In this document: in pieces, positions 36,991-48,130 of the stretch
Position numbering within the stretch: the first letter of the stretch is position 1
How the letters are laid out: every line of letters starts with the position of its first letter
Source: Pictodentalium vernedei
Lineage: Eukaryota; Mollusca; Scaphopoda; Dentaliida; Dentaliidae
Direction: 5' to 3'
Assembly: GCA_031216915.1 (NCBI GenBank)
Contig: JAUFNR010000039.1
Coordinates: 238,498-302,497, forward strand
Length of the DNA: 64,000 nucleotides
Made by a program: the position numbers and the translations under genes
Notes under the pieces: generated by a model
Told to the model about the DNA's origin: nothing
Seen by the model: only the letters and a program-made list of their open reading frames with translations
The model's database searches: none

Positions 36991-38748
36991 CCAGTACTGT
37001 GTTAAGTCTATGAATTACAAAACTGAAATACAAGTTTGAGTGAAAGCTGATAACAGATGCATTGCTGGGCCATATTACACTATATTGTTTATATAAGGTA
37101 TCATATTTACAGAGAATGAATGTAAACAGAAACAATGTGTTGGAACTCACAACAAGGAGAATAAGTCCTAGAAAAAATATTCTTTTAAAGTAAGTTTAAT
37201 AAATATTTTAATCAAAATAGTTTCTGGAAACTTATTTATCACATAGATATGGGATAATTTGATGTGACAAGCCCAGTTCTGCCGAGAGAAAATACGGGCC
37301 CCGGGGGGATCAATTAGATGGCACCACCTGGGCCCCCTTGGTTCAAAACCAACTTACCAAGGACCCATGAAAATATTCACCCTTCCCCCGACCAATATAT
37401 ATTATGACTCAATTGCCTCTCAAAGACTAGATTTGGCTACAGTAAATTATGTATGTCCAGTTTTCAGAACTGACCAGGAATATCGAAGTGGGACGTCTAT
37501 ATAACCGAATCACAGAACAGCATATTGTGGGCAGATCGACCCACGATATATCTAATAATTTAGAGAGTTCTTGAAAGAAATATATGCATACTAGTGAATT
37601 CGGGGGCCTGCGGCCCACCTGTCAATTCACACACACTGGGCATTGAAAAAAGCTTGCAAACTACTGTCTCGGGTGGTGCGGCTTCATCCTCGTGGGCCCC
37701 CTGGACCGCCAGGCCCCGGGTTTACTACCCCGGCTCTCCCCCCTCTCGACGGCCCTGGACAAGCCCGCTTGTACTCTTTTGAGTAGTTATTAAATTGTTA
37801 TGATTTAGAATGCCTGTACACCAAGAATGTACCATAATTATGCATACAAAGATTTTAAACATGACAATTTATACCAAATTGTCACTGTTTACATTCACTT
37901 TAACACTATATATGAAGTCAGGCACTCAATTTAATCATTTCCTTTCATCAAAATTATGATGTAGTGTGCATAACCTAAAACAAATACCTAGCACGGCATG
38001 AAGCAAAAAAAATTATATTAGGGTGGAATTTGTGTTCAAAACCCTTACAAAGGGATTAAGATTTATTGCGTTTAATGTGATTGAGAACATTGCTCAGAGC
38101 TTCAGGCCTAGGGAGACGATCAACTCCAATTATTAATTAACCCCAATAATTAGTCACTTGTTTTGATCTCAGTTTATTCATCCAGCTTCAAAATGTTTTT
38201 TCCAGAAATAGAGATGAGATATACCATGTTAGCTGCCTACGCCCTTTCTTGACTCTAAAATCAGGTATTCATCATCATGACATTAATTTCTAAGGTGACA
38301 AGTATTTAATAGCCAACTGGGAAATTATTTTACATCAGCTTTGGTGTCAATTGAAGAATGTTACTTTCCTTCTCAAATAAATTTCTAAAACTTATGTACA
38401 TACTTGTATCCCAGGCTTTCCAAAGTGTAGTTGAGACCCAACAGTGAAAGAGAAAGCAGTTACCTGCAAACCAAACTTTAAATGAAAAACAACCCAAAAT
38501 TTCAATCCAATTCAATTAGTTTTATTCCTAACCTTTCTCTAAGCCGCACAGAACTTCTCTCAACCTTTTTTCTGAGCTCTCTCTGTTTCCCTTCATGGTT
38601 TTTTGAGACTATGCATCACCTTGAATTAAACAAAATTTTAAAATGAAATTTGCACTTATTTTACAACGATCTATTTCTAGATGAGCCCAAGTTTTTTTTT
38701 TAAAGACACATAACATTTTGTTTATTTCAGATAAGTATTCATCAAGCC
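36991..38748. other. Non-coding DNA with a GC-rich patch
   Basis: 37605-37770 is strikingly GC-rich (GGGCCCCCTGGACCGCCAGGCCCCGGG) compared with its AT-rich flanks. I could not match it to a family or an exon. The rest is featureless. Confidence 0.4.
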
Positions 38749-38855
38749 ATTTTACTGGTAAGATATGTCCTCATAATAATACCTGGGGTGGAAGTTCACT
38801 AAATGTACACTTTAGGTAGCAATGAACGTTGGCTAAACTTAACTTCAAACTTTCT
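38749..38855 (+). repeat. SINE-like repeat, copy 6 (fragment)
   Basis: CATTTTACTGGTAAGATATGT, ATACCTGGGGTGGAAGTTCA and TGGCTAAACTTAACTTCA match the family; the head and tail are missing. Confidence 0.5.
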
Positions 38856-39672
38856 CAAATTTCAAATATTTGAAGAATTTTGTTCATAAAATTCTGCAAA
38901 GTAGAAGAAAAAGTATTGATATTTTGGCCTAAACATACATTTTTAGTGAATTTGCATTAACTAACCCATTTTGGTGAATGCCTAAATAGTATAGTATACA
39001 GAGGTGAACGTGGGAACCATGCCCCTCAACTTTTTTCCACACGTATTCTATATGATTACATAAGTTAAAAAACTGATAGCATGCAATACATGTATGTTAA
39101 TATATAGACATTCAGGTAAACTCAAACAAATTGCACCAAATCAAAGAATTCCGACTTTGGCCAGGTCAGTCTCTTTCTCATACTTTAACCATCATCCAAT
39201 CCAAAAGTTAGTCTTCCTGTTGAAAGATATCTCAAGTATAAAAGAGAGACTAAGTGATGTCCATCCAAACAGGGAGAATAGCAGGTATTCATACATTTTC
39301 CAGATACCAGATTTATACTTTGTCTCCCAATCGATCAAACCAATGGTAGGTTTGGTGTGTTTTGGAAATACAGCCCCACCCCCACCACTTTCATTGAGCT
39401 TCAGCTATCTTTGCAACTATGGTTGCTATAGGTGATGAACCAGGCAGCAGAATAGGGCTGTCACGATTTTTTAATTTAGGAATCGATTAATCATCGCAAT
39501 AATCGATTAATCATACCTAGATGACCCCTCTCCCTCTCTTTGAAGTCGTTAAGTCAGTTGACCTACCTCAAGTAAACAACAAAGACAAATATTTTTTAGG
39601 TACATTCAAAGCTTTGATGTTCTGAACTTTTGAACCGTCAGTGTAATAATCAAGACCGGTCGTCAGTTGTGA

Positions 39673-40883
39673 ACTTCGCAAGTTCTCGACGCCGGACATT
39701 CTTGTGCAGATAGCACAGCTTATCGCCGACAGGTCTCGACGCCGGAGATTCTTGTGCAGATAGCACAGCTTATCGCAGCATCCCAGCAGCCGACAGAAAC
39801 GGTGTCGGATCGAGAATTATCCGACGGCGCTGGGTCGGTACGCTCCGCCAAAGCATCGGGGGCGGACGACCGGGAACATCATGAGGTCCGACCGGATGGT
39901 GAAAGGGATACGGATGACTTGGAGCTATCCCTTTCGGAACAACATAAAGCTGCCGTGGACTTCATCCGGCATTTTCTCCCTCAAGTTGTTCCGTCGGGCC
40001 AGACTGCTGCGGTTCCGGACAAGAGGATTATAGCGTCCAATAATGTTGCAAGAACATTTGAATTATTGAACGACGCTATATTTAAACTTGCTTCCAAGAC
40101 GGGGAAAGCAGGTTTCTTGTCCGCTAATACTCTCAACCTGCCTTTCATTAATGCAAGGAATAAATTCGATACGGCAGGACAGGGTATCCCGAGAGTTCCT
40201 CTGCGTATGGACGACGAGGCGGAAGACTTAGAGCTATCATTACCGTCGTCGGCTTCTATTCCAACCGCGGTGTTGGAAACAGCTATTGCGTCTAACAGAG
40301 CCAATTTAGATGCCTTATCTTACGCAGATCACCTTACTAAGGCGTTATCACTGCGCCTTCAAGGGAAAGAGTTTCAGGATATACAATCCTCTTAAAGACT
40401 TCTTTCAAGGGCAGTAGCTTATTCCACGTGTAACTCCGCCCTTTCAGTGGCAAATCTGGAGTTGGTTAGACGTGACGCAGCCCTAGCTACATCCACACTA
40501 GTGGATACTAAGGTGAAGAACTCTCTTAGAGTCGCTTCGGTCTCAGGAGAACTTCTCTTTGACGGCAAGCTTTCTGCTATTTATGATAAAATTACAAAGA
40601 AAGCTTCGGATTCTCTGTTGTTCAAATCTGCTTCTAAGAAGTCGGATACAGCAGACAAGAATAAGACAGGCACTTCTGGGTCTAATGCGCCCAAGAGAGG
40701 TTCCTATAGAGGTTCCGGTGCGTCCTCTTGGTCTTATTCGAGAGACCGTCAGGGTAGCGACTCTCGTTCGGGACGTCCTTCAGGCCGGGACAATCGGTCG
40801 GATGCCCGAGGTCGACGGGGCGAGGTGCGGGTCGTGGAGGACGTGGTTTCTCCTACCGCAGGCCTCGCAGGTCCAGGAGGTGA
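39673..40883 (+). pseudogene. DIRS-like gag (ORF1), broken
   Basis: This would encode the structural protein of the retroelement. The frame is open from 39673 with no in-frame ATG near its start. It meets TAA at 40393-40395, then continues in the same frame to about 40821. There a missing base moves the natural reading to the -1 frame, which closes at TGA 40881-40883. The N-terminal half is acidic with a helical segment (LSEQHKAAVDFIRHFLPQVV). The C-terminus is Gly/Arg-rich and ends SYRRPRRSRR, an RNA-binding tail common in DIRS ORF1 proteins. No CCHC zinc knuckle is visible. A 50-bp direct repeat (39684-39776) overlaps its start, which may explain the lost start codon. It lies immediately upstream of, and overlaps, the RT frame. 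Confidence 0.7.
39684..39776. repeat. 50-bp direct repeat at the 5' edge of gag
   Basis: TCTCGACGCCGGANATTCTT, then GTGCAGATAGCACAGCTTAT, occurs at 39684-39726 and again at 39734-39776 with one substitution. The 50-bp period shifts the frame between copies. Confidence 0.9.
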
Positions 40884-42853
40884 TGGCTTAAACCTCTATC
40901 GCGTACCGGTTGGCGGAAGGTTGTCGAGCTTTTCACAAGAATGGGCGTCGATTACGGACGACCCTTGGGTGAGAGGAGTGACTTCGGAAGGTCTAAAGAT
41001 ATCCTTCAAACGAAAGCCTCCATTAACTCGAAGTCCAAAGTGGACTCATCTTCCGTCAAATCCGCAGAAAAGAGACGCTCTGTTATCAGAGGTGCAGTCT
41101 CTTTTAATGAAGAACGCGGTAGAGGTCGTAGAAAACCAGGAATCTCCGGGATTCTACAGCCATCTGTTTCTGGTTCCCAAACCAGACGGCTCGTTCCGTC
41201 CAGTCATAGATTTGAGCTGGATAAACAAGCTGATCGTCGCTCCGAAGTTTTATATGGAGACGATTCGGTCTGTCAGAGCGAGTATTCGGGTGAACGATTA
41301 TGCAACAAGCATAGATCTCAAAGATGCGTACTTTCACGTCATGGTACATCCGACATTCCGAAAGTACCTACGCTTCGCAGTCCTAGGAGTGGTGTATCAA
41401 TTCCGGGCGATGTGCTTCAGATTGAATCTAGCACCCTGGGCTTTCACGAGGGTAATGAACTCGGTAATGATCTATTTCCGAGCTCATTCGTCTGCGGTAA
41501 CGTCGGCCTACCTGGACGACATTCTTCAGAGGTACGGCAACGAGTTAACGCTTCAGAATGATGTTCAGAATCTTCTTCTATTGCTCCGACGTCTCGGTTT
41601 TATAGTAAACGAGGAGAAGTCGGATCTGGTGCCGTCCAAGTCATTCACTCATCTGGGAATGAGCTTCGAGACGCACAACAATCTCGTTCGTCTGCCGTTA
41701 ACCAGAGCGAAATTAGTCAGTTGTTACGCTCGCTATCACAGCGAGAGAATTTATGAGACTGATAGGTCTGTGCGGAGCCGCCGCGGATCTCATTCCGATG
41801 GGGCAGTTACGCACACGTCCTCTTCAAATTTTCTTGACTCAGAATTGGAGTGTGAAATTTCATTCGCTCGATGTAGACGTTCTCTTGTCGGATCAAGTGA
41901 AACAAGAGATTCAGACTTGGGCAGACATTCAGTGGTTAACTCAGGGAGTTCCGCTGCAGTTGCCGGATCCGAGTTTTACCATTATGACGGATGCCAGTCA
42001 AACAGGTTGGGGTGCATCATTAATCCCAACAGATTCGAGATGCCAGGGTCTTTGGGATCCGCAATTCCTGTGCAAGCACATAAACATCAAGGAAATGATG
42101 TCAATTTGGCTTGCGTTACGTCACTGGATGGACATTATTCACAATGCTCATGTCCAAATCCTATCCGACAATACGACAGTAGTGGCGTATATACGGAATC
42201 AGGGAGGCACTCATTCAGTTCCGTTGTTCAATCTAACAGAAAGAATCCTTCTGTTTGCGCTAGAACATCACGTTCTTCTTTCGGTCCGTCACATACCGGG
42301 TCGTCTGAATGTGCTAGCAGACTCCCTTTCACGAAAGGGTCGCTTGTTGCCGTCGGAGTGGACTCTCAACAAATAAGTATTCAATCAGATTTGCTACCAA
42401 TGGGAACGGCCAATGATAGACTTATTTGCGACACATCTCAACAATCAGTTGCAGACGTATGTGTCTCCGTGTCCGGATCCAAGAGCATTTGCAGTAGACG
42501 CTCTGTCGATCCCTTGGGACGGAATGATAGGATATGCGTATCCTCCAGCGCCGTTAATTCAACAAGTATTGCTAAAGATAAAACAATCTCAATGCAAGAT
42601 TCTGTTGGTAGCATCTCTGTCGCCACAGAGACCGTGGATAAATCTACTCAGGTGTCTGTTGTGGGACCTACCGCGAAAGCTTCCTCCACGGGAGGATCTT
42701 CTTTCGCAGGGGAAATCGCGCCAACTCCATCACAACCCGCAAGGTCTCAACCTTCACGTTTTTCCGTTGTGCGGTCCTTCTTGCATGGCAAACACTTTAC
42801 AGGACGAGCAGTGGACGCGATTTCTAACTGTAGGAGGACCTCCTCTTCGCTAA
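40870..42853 (+). pseudogene. DIRS-like reverse transcriptase-RNase H-methyltransferase-like protein, broken
   Basis: This is the polymerase protein that copies the element's RNA. The first part reads in one frame to about 41716. It has a DIRS-type leader (GGRLSSFSQEWASI), fingers motif KPDGSFRPVIDLSWIN (41180-41226), catalytic SIDLKDAYF (41309-41335) and the active-site box AYLDDIL (41506-41526). A +1 shift between 41702 and 41740 moves reading to the next frame. RNase H follows there: TDASQTGWGASL (about 41987), a Glu in IKEMMSIW, DNTTVVAYI (42160-42190) and LADSLSR (42310-42335), giving the D-E-D-D set. TAA at 42374-42376 interrupts it. Beyond lies IDLFATHLNNQL ... AVDALSIPWDG ... YAYPP, the layout of the Dam-like methyltransferase domain of DIRS elements; that last call is less certain. 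It ends at TAA 42851-42853. One frameshift and one internal stop mean it is dead. Confidence 0.85.
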
Positions 42854-43809
42854 ACTATGCGGCTTAGTGGAAGGTTTTTCGTCGTTGGTGTAGGGATCAT
42901 TCTGTAGATATATTCGATCCCTCTATACCAGACATTGCAAACTTTCTAGTATACTTGTTTAACGAAATCAAACTGCAGCCTGTTACTATAAAGGGTTATA
43001 GATCTATGTTATCAGATACCTATGCACATCATGATAGTTTACAAACTGGATCTAATGTCTCTTTATCTAAGTTGGTTAGAAACTTTTCGATAAATAGACC
43101 CAGAACTCTTAGACTAATTCCTAAGTGGAATTTAGCTTGGGTTCTTCTTAAATTGAAAGAAAAGCCATTTGAACCTCTTGGGACAGTAGATTTCAAATTC
43201 TTATCTTATAAGACAGCTTTTCTCTTAGCTTTCTCTTCTGCTAGAAGAGTCAGTGAGCTTCATGCACTGTCGGTGGATGATTCTCACTATCGTAGTGTCG
43301 GGAACACTATCACCTTCACTACTAATGTGGGTTTTTTAGCTAAGAATCAGGCTCCTAATAAATATCCGGAACCTATTGTTATTAAGGCTCTTCCGTCTTC
43401 AGACGGGCGTAGGCCTTTACTCTGTCCTGTTAGAGCGTTACGTATCTATAAACAGAGATCTCAGTTTATCAGAAAGGGACGGAAACGTTTCTTTCTGTCT
43501 TTGATGCCTAATAGAAAGGACATTTCGGTCCATTCTATTGCTAGATGGATTCAATTAACTATCCGTACTGCTTATGAAAATTTATCTTCTTCTCAGCAGT
43601 CTGTGCTTAAGATTTCTGCTCATGAAGTAAGAGCTCTTTCTACTTCCTGGGCTTATGCTATTAGTGTTGCTATTACAGATTTAATGAAGGCTGCTTATTG
43701 GTCTCAGCCATCCACATTTACGAATTTTTATCTCAGAAATATTGAGTCCATTTCTGGAGACCTGCATTGTTTAGGTCCGTTATCTGTTGCTCAGAATGTC
43801 GTCCACTAA
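42775..43809 (+). pseudogene. DIRS-like tyrosine recombinase, one internal stop
   Basis: This is the integrase of the element. It would join the circular DNA copy to the genome by strand exchange through a covalent tyrosine-DNA link. The N-terminal region overlaps the end of the polymerase in another frame and is interrupted by TAG at 42865-42867. From there to TAA 43807-43809 the frame is intact. The SAM-like core-binding part includes FRRWCRDHSVDIFDP and TIKGYRSML. The catalytic part has Arg I in SSARRVSEL (43234-43260), the HxxR box HEVRAL (43621 on), Trp in place of the second His in AAYWSQ, and the nucleophile Tyr in FTNFYLRNI (codon 43729-43731). All expected catalytic residues are present. 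It distinguishes the element from LTR and LINE retrotransposons. Confidence 0.88.
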
Positions 43810-44410
43810 ACAGTTGCAACTATAGTTATGCAGGCTTTCTGTTCCGGCAGTGACTCCGTCCGGCTGCCCTCTTCGCTCTGGGCTATTTGACCCAGGGCAA
43901 GGGGAAGGGGGGGGGGGGGGGCGGGTGTTCCCTTAGGTCACCTGCTTTATAGTGAAAAGCAAGGGAATGCCTCCTCCAAGTCAGTATTTCTGAGTCGCTT
44001 CCGGGATGGTTTTAAAGTGTAATATTAATGTTAAAATTCATTCATGTCTTATTTTTGAAGTGTAGCTCGGTGTGAAGCATTTGTATATGTCAAGTGTCAA
44101 ACGGGCTTTAACATACAATACTCGGATACTTTTAAATGACTATAAAGAGTCTCAATTCTCTGGACTACTTTATTTATTGGCTTACTTTAAAAATAATTAG
44201 TATAAGGGATATACTGGATGTTAATAGAGAACATGAATGTTATTGTGCTCAATTATTAAGGGTAGTGTATCTTTCTAATTTAATATTAAATAAGAAAGAT
44301 ACATGTAAAGCCTAATACTCCTTTTCTCCTTAAGGGGTTACCTCTTTACTATATAGTTGAGCTTATTGGATTTTCCTCTATGTCCTAGGCCCTCCAGTCT
44401 GTTTACTATT
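43810..44410. other. 3' non-coding region of the DIRS-like element
   Basis: This follows the recombinase. It contains a GC-rich segment, TCCGGCAGTGACTCCGTCCG, a self-complementary GGGCTATTTGACCCAGGGC near 43880, and a G tract (43907-43923). The rest is AT-rich without frames. Confidence 0.55.
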
Positions 44411-44802
44411 CAGCTAAGTCTGGGTCATTGGTACAGTATAAAAATGTTAAAAAATTTATAGTAATTTATATATTTTTTATACTTACCAATGACCCAGACG
44501 GGGATGGCCATCCCTGGAGTTGAGAACTCTTGCCTCCCCGCTGAGTACATAGCGCTGTCCAGGCACTGCCAGTAAGAATGATAATTGGCGCCAATTTCGG
44601 GATGTCTGCGTCACTGCGCATGCGCAGTAGAGGCGTAGTATGGAGGTCCTTTAGGACATGATTTCTTTTTGTTTTGGATGCAAATTTGGGGGATTGGGGG
44701 GCAAAATTTGTGTTTGGCCCTGGTTTTGTTAGAGTTAGCACCAGCTAAGTCTGGGTCATTGGTAAGTATAAAAAATATATAAATTACTATAAATTTTTTA
44801 AC
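44411..44802. repeat. Triplicated terminal motif with a 54-bp perfect inverted repeat
   Basis: GTCTGGGTCATTGGTA occurs three times: forward at 44418, inverted ending at 44499, and forward at 44749. The inverted copy 44446-44499 and the last copy 44749-44802 are perfect inverses over 54 bp and enclose a 249-bp spacer. The first copy is the natural right end of the retroelement. The other two bound a 357-bp unit that looks like a fused pair of element ends or a short non-autonomous derivative inserted at the terminus. Confidence 0.8.
44613..44628. promoter_or_regulatory. Perfect palindrome with NRF1-like core
   Basis: ACTGCGCATGCGCAGT is a 16-bp perfect palindrome whose core TGCGCATGCGCA equals the vertebrate NRF1 consensus. 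It lies in the spacer between the retroelement terminal repeats, where DIRS-type promoters would sit. Function is inferred only. Confidence 0.35.
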
Positions 44803-44937
44803 TTTTTTTCAAATTTTTTTAATTATTAAACGTCTAAAATAGGGTAACATTTAACGTTTCTTCGACAATGAAAAATACTAATCGATTTGGGCGTGACCGA
44901 TCGACAATCAAATAATCATGACAGCCCTACAGCAGAA

Positions 44938-45191
44938 CAAAGATATTTTTTATTCACACCAATATTCCAGTCTAGATTAAACAATATTTATTTCCAATAA
45001 TTTAAGGTTGTACAATAGTATATGAATTGGATTCGACAGTAAGCCATTGGCGTATTCTTTTCATATATAAAATAAAATTACAAAAACAACTTTGATCGGA
45101 TATGAGAGATATCAAGTGTATACAGATCATTATGCTTGTCAAAGAGCTGGGGCACAATGTATTTGTTAAATTACATATTCAAAATATAGGT

Positions 45192-45228
<37 letters not shown>

Positions 45229-45480
45229 TAAAGAATGTTAATAATAGCGAATAGAGAGAAAATACAAAACAACAACAAAGATGTAATATACACATAAAGG
45301 TTAGAATAGCCAGCATTGTAACAATGGGGGTGGATGGATTGCCCACAAAATGTGTCACTTATTGGGCTGGGAAATGTTTATACGTAGGTCAGCATTTTGA
45401 GAGAAATATAAATACATATCTTTTCAAGTTCAATGACCCCTATCAGTGAAAGAAAAAATATAAAAAATGCCGATAGGATC
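44938..45480. other. Non-coding DNA with an (AG)n microsatellite
   Basis: A pure (AG)n run of about 15 repeats lies at 45195-45225. Nothing else was recognised. Confidence 0.7.
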
Positions 45481-46257
45481 ACCAATCCAATGTCGAGTTG
45501 TGACAGCACAAAAGTGGGTTTAATCATTATCAACATATCGTTCGGAAGCCAATTGTTTACAATTTACTCTGTGAAGAGTCATTGTGACCTTGACCTTTGA
45601 CCTTGTGATTGCAAAATAAATAGGGCTCTTTCTTGCACCAATGCCAACCTACCTATGAAGTTTCATGAACGTGTGTGTGTGTCAAATTATCATCTCGAAA
45701 CCAGTTGTTTACAATTTATTATGTTCAAGGTCGCTGTGACCTTGACCTTTGACCTAGCGTGTCCACAATAAATAGAAGTCTTCCACTCACCTAGGCCAAC
45801 CTACCTATGAAGTTTCATGAATGTGGGTCAAACCAATATCAAGTTATCATCCCAAAACCAATTGTTTATGATTTACTATGTTGAAGGTCACTGTGACCTT
45901 GATCTTTCACCTAGCAAGTCCAAAATAAATAGGGTTCCTCCTCTCACTGATGCCAAACTACCTTAGGTTTCATGAATAGGGGTTGAACCATAGTCAAGTT
46001 ATCATCCGGAAACCAATTGTTTAAGATTTACAATGTTCAAGGTCACTGTGACCTTGACCTTTGATCTAGCTAGTCCAAAATCAATAGGGTACTTCCTCTC
46101 ATGAAGGCCAACCTACATATGAAGTTTCATGAGCATGGGTCGAACCATTACCAAGTTATCTTCCAGAAACCAATTGTTTATGAACGCCCGCCCAATTGCC
46201 CGCCATTCATCAAACTATAAGTAGAGTTTGACTTCGTCACTACTCAACTAAAAATGT
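45480..46257 (+). mobile_element. Array element, ~155-bp unit with GTGACCTTGACCTTTGACC
   Basis: GTGACCTTGACCTTTGACC recurs at 45584, 45736, 45893 (with one or two changes) and 46048. Each unit also has CCAACCTACCTATGAAGTTT and AACCAATTGTTTA. It ends with a weak hairpin around AGTTTGACTTCGTC and the tail CAACTAAAAATG (46244-46255), like the GAGCTAAAAATG tails elsewhere. Confidence 0.7.
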
Positions 46258-47283
46258 GATCTCCCTCTTGGTGATGCTCTGCCATCCCATGGTCAAGCAG
46301 ATAATAAAACATAATACTGAACTCTAAAATCAGTTGGGACAAAAAACAACCCAAACCTACTTGGTTGAGCAAATATGAACCCAATTGGGTTCACACTCAA
46401 CTCAACCCAGCTGACAAGGGACGATATCCAACCCAACCGATTCCAGAGTGTAGTAGTGCGTATGTGAACAATCCTAAGAAATGTTGAGTTTTACACACAG
46501 GACTTGATGCAAGAGTCACTTGCATTGTTAAAAATGCAAAAACATCTTTAATGTCATCACCCAGGAACCTCACATCACATCCAGTATGATCTCAGTTCAC
46601 TGGAATAATATGTTTGAAGTAAAAATAGGAAGCCTTTTAAGGTCACTAGACTGCTGGTAATAGTATGAATTGTCTGTTATCAGCCAAATGACTTGGAGGC
46701 GATGCACACACTGACAGCCGACACAGGTGCTTTGACCCACACCCTATGTGTAATCCTACACAATGTGGAAGTACAGAGACGTTCATCCATGTTCAGATGA
46801 ATTGTACCCTACCTACGGAGGGGGGTACTGACCATCTAACTGAAGTCACAGATACCATCGCATTGGTCTGCTAGTTAGCTGTACCCTCTAGTAGCAAAAA
46901 TAAAGCTCTGTACAGACAACTGTATTTATTTCAGAAGTGCTTGGATCCACCCAAAAGCATAGTGCAGTCAATGATGAAAGGAAATGTCCCAACATATTAT
47001 CCCAAACCTAAGAATATACTGAGCAGACCAAGAGAAAGTGCTCACTTGTCTCTGGATGGCCACATTGATGTAGGGGAGACAGTGCCAGCTGATTACCGTT
47101 TAGGTGGGCATTTAGACTACTGCGTTTGAATCGGAGACGGTAAATACTCTAATCTGACAACAAGCATGGCAACTGCCACTTCTTTTTACCTGAACACAAA
47201 AAAATAAAAATATGCCTGAATTGTCAGCATCAAATGGAAATATGTGAAAATACCACATTGCAATGATGGGCCAGTTAAAATAC
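46258..47283. other. Non-coding DNA, nothing recognised
   Basis: CCCAATTGGGTT and CCCAACCTA-like text near 46350-46440 is mildly repetitive. No gene was seen. Confidence 0.4.
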
Positions 47284-48130
47284 AATGAAAGTGTCAATGA
47301 CACTGTAGCTAACTTGACTGTGTGTAGTGTTGGAAGAAAAGGATAATGTTCAAACATGTTTATGAAAGGAATATGAAATAAGAAAAAAATTGTGAAAATT
47401 GAGAAAATGTTAAGTTTGGAATCCTACATGCTATGTTTCCAACAAGAATAATTTGAGGTGTAGTCTGTACTAAAGAATTGTGTCTCTCACAGTTAACATA
47501 CAGTAGAAACTAGAAGTCCTTTCACAACTAGCACAGAAAATGTTTGTTAGTTAGTGTGTTCCTTACTGCAGAAGAATGAAGTAATCTGAAATACACAAGA
47601 ACATCTGCACTGTGCAATGCAAAATATAATTTTCATTAGCAAGGTAGGGAGTGAAATCACAAAAAAGAAAATATTGAGACTACAGTATGTGAAGAATGGA
47701 TTACTACTAAATCGACGTGGAAAAGATTTTTCACTTAATAATTATTTACAATCTCCAAGGACAAAATCCAAGCAGCAATTGCAAACTTCCATCACCATGG
47801 AACCCCGTGATGCACTCAGTGGTCCAAGTGAGGAAAGTTTGCAAGTGCTTATCTAGACTAGTCATCTTACCAATTTACAATGAAATCCCTTCATAAATGC
47901 AACCTGTAGACTTTGCTAAAGGAATCTAGGTAACATGCCCCTGTGGCCATCATGGCTGACCGAACCAGACCAAAATAGGATATTCTCCTCTAGACATTAA
48001 ACAGAGTCATCCCATCAAGTTGCAATGAAATCGCTTCATAAATATGAACTGCGAACTGTGCTAAACCAATTCAGGTTATGTGCCCAGGCGGCCAACTCGG
48101 TTGATTGATCACGACCAAAAATTCAGTAAT
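47284..48130 (+). mobile_element. Array element with AATGAAAGTGTC head, short 147-bp array
   Basis: The head AATGAAAGTGTCAATGACAC (47284) and the following GGATAATGTTCAAACATGTT match the element at 33971. Two units (47871 and 48018) of the same array follow. No tail hairpin is visible, so it is truncated. Confidence 0.65.

Larger units (their letters stand above)
39445..44937. mobile_element. hAT-like element carrying a DIRS-like retrotransposon, TSD CAGCAGAA
   Basis: TAGGGCTGTCACGATT (39453 on) and the inverse AATCATGACAGCCCTA (to 44929) are the termini. CAGCAGAA at 39445-39452 is repeated perfectly at 44930-44937, the 8-bp duplication typical of hAT elements. The subterminal left DNA (AATCGATTAATCATCGCAAT) and the right DNA (ACTAATCGATTTGGGCG) are AT-rich and hAT-like. 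Everything between about 39600 and 44802 is foreign retroelement sequence. The hAT element was thus a short non-autonomous copy that later received the retroelement, or the two moved together. Confidence 0.75.

Noticed and set aside
40447..42867. A single 806-residue open frame taken as one protein
   Set aside because: It runs in one frame through the gag tail, the RT, then out of frame across RNase H and into the recombinase start. It also opens at a non-ATG codon. The real proteins change frame at ~40821 and ~41720.
44446..44802. An LTR
   Set aside because: The long repeats are inverted rather than direct, and the linked integrase is a tyrosine recombinase, so an LTR element is ruled out.
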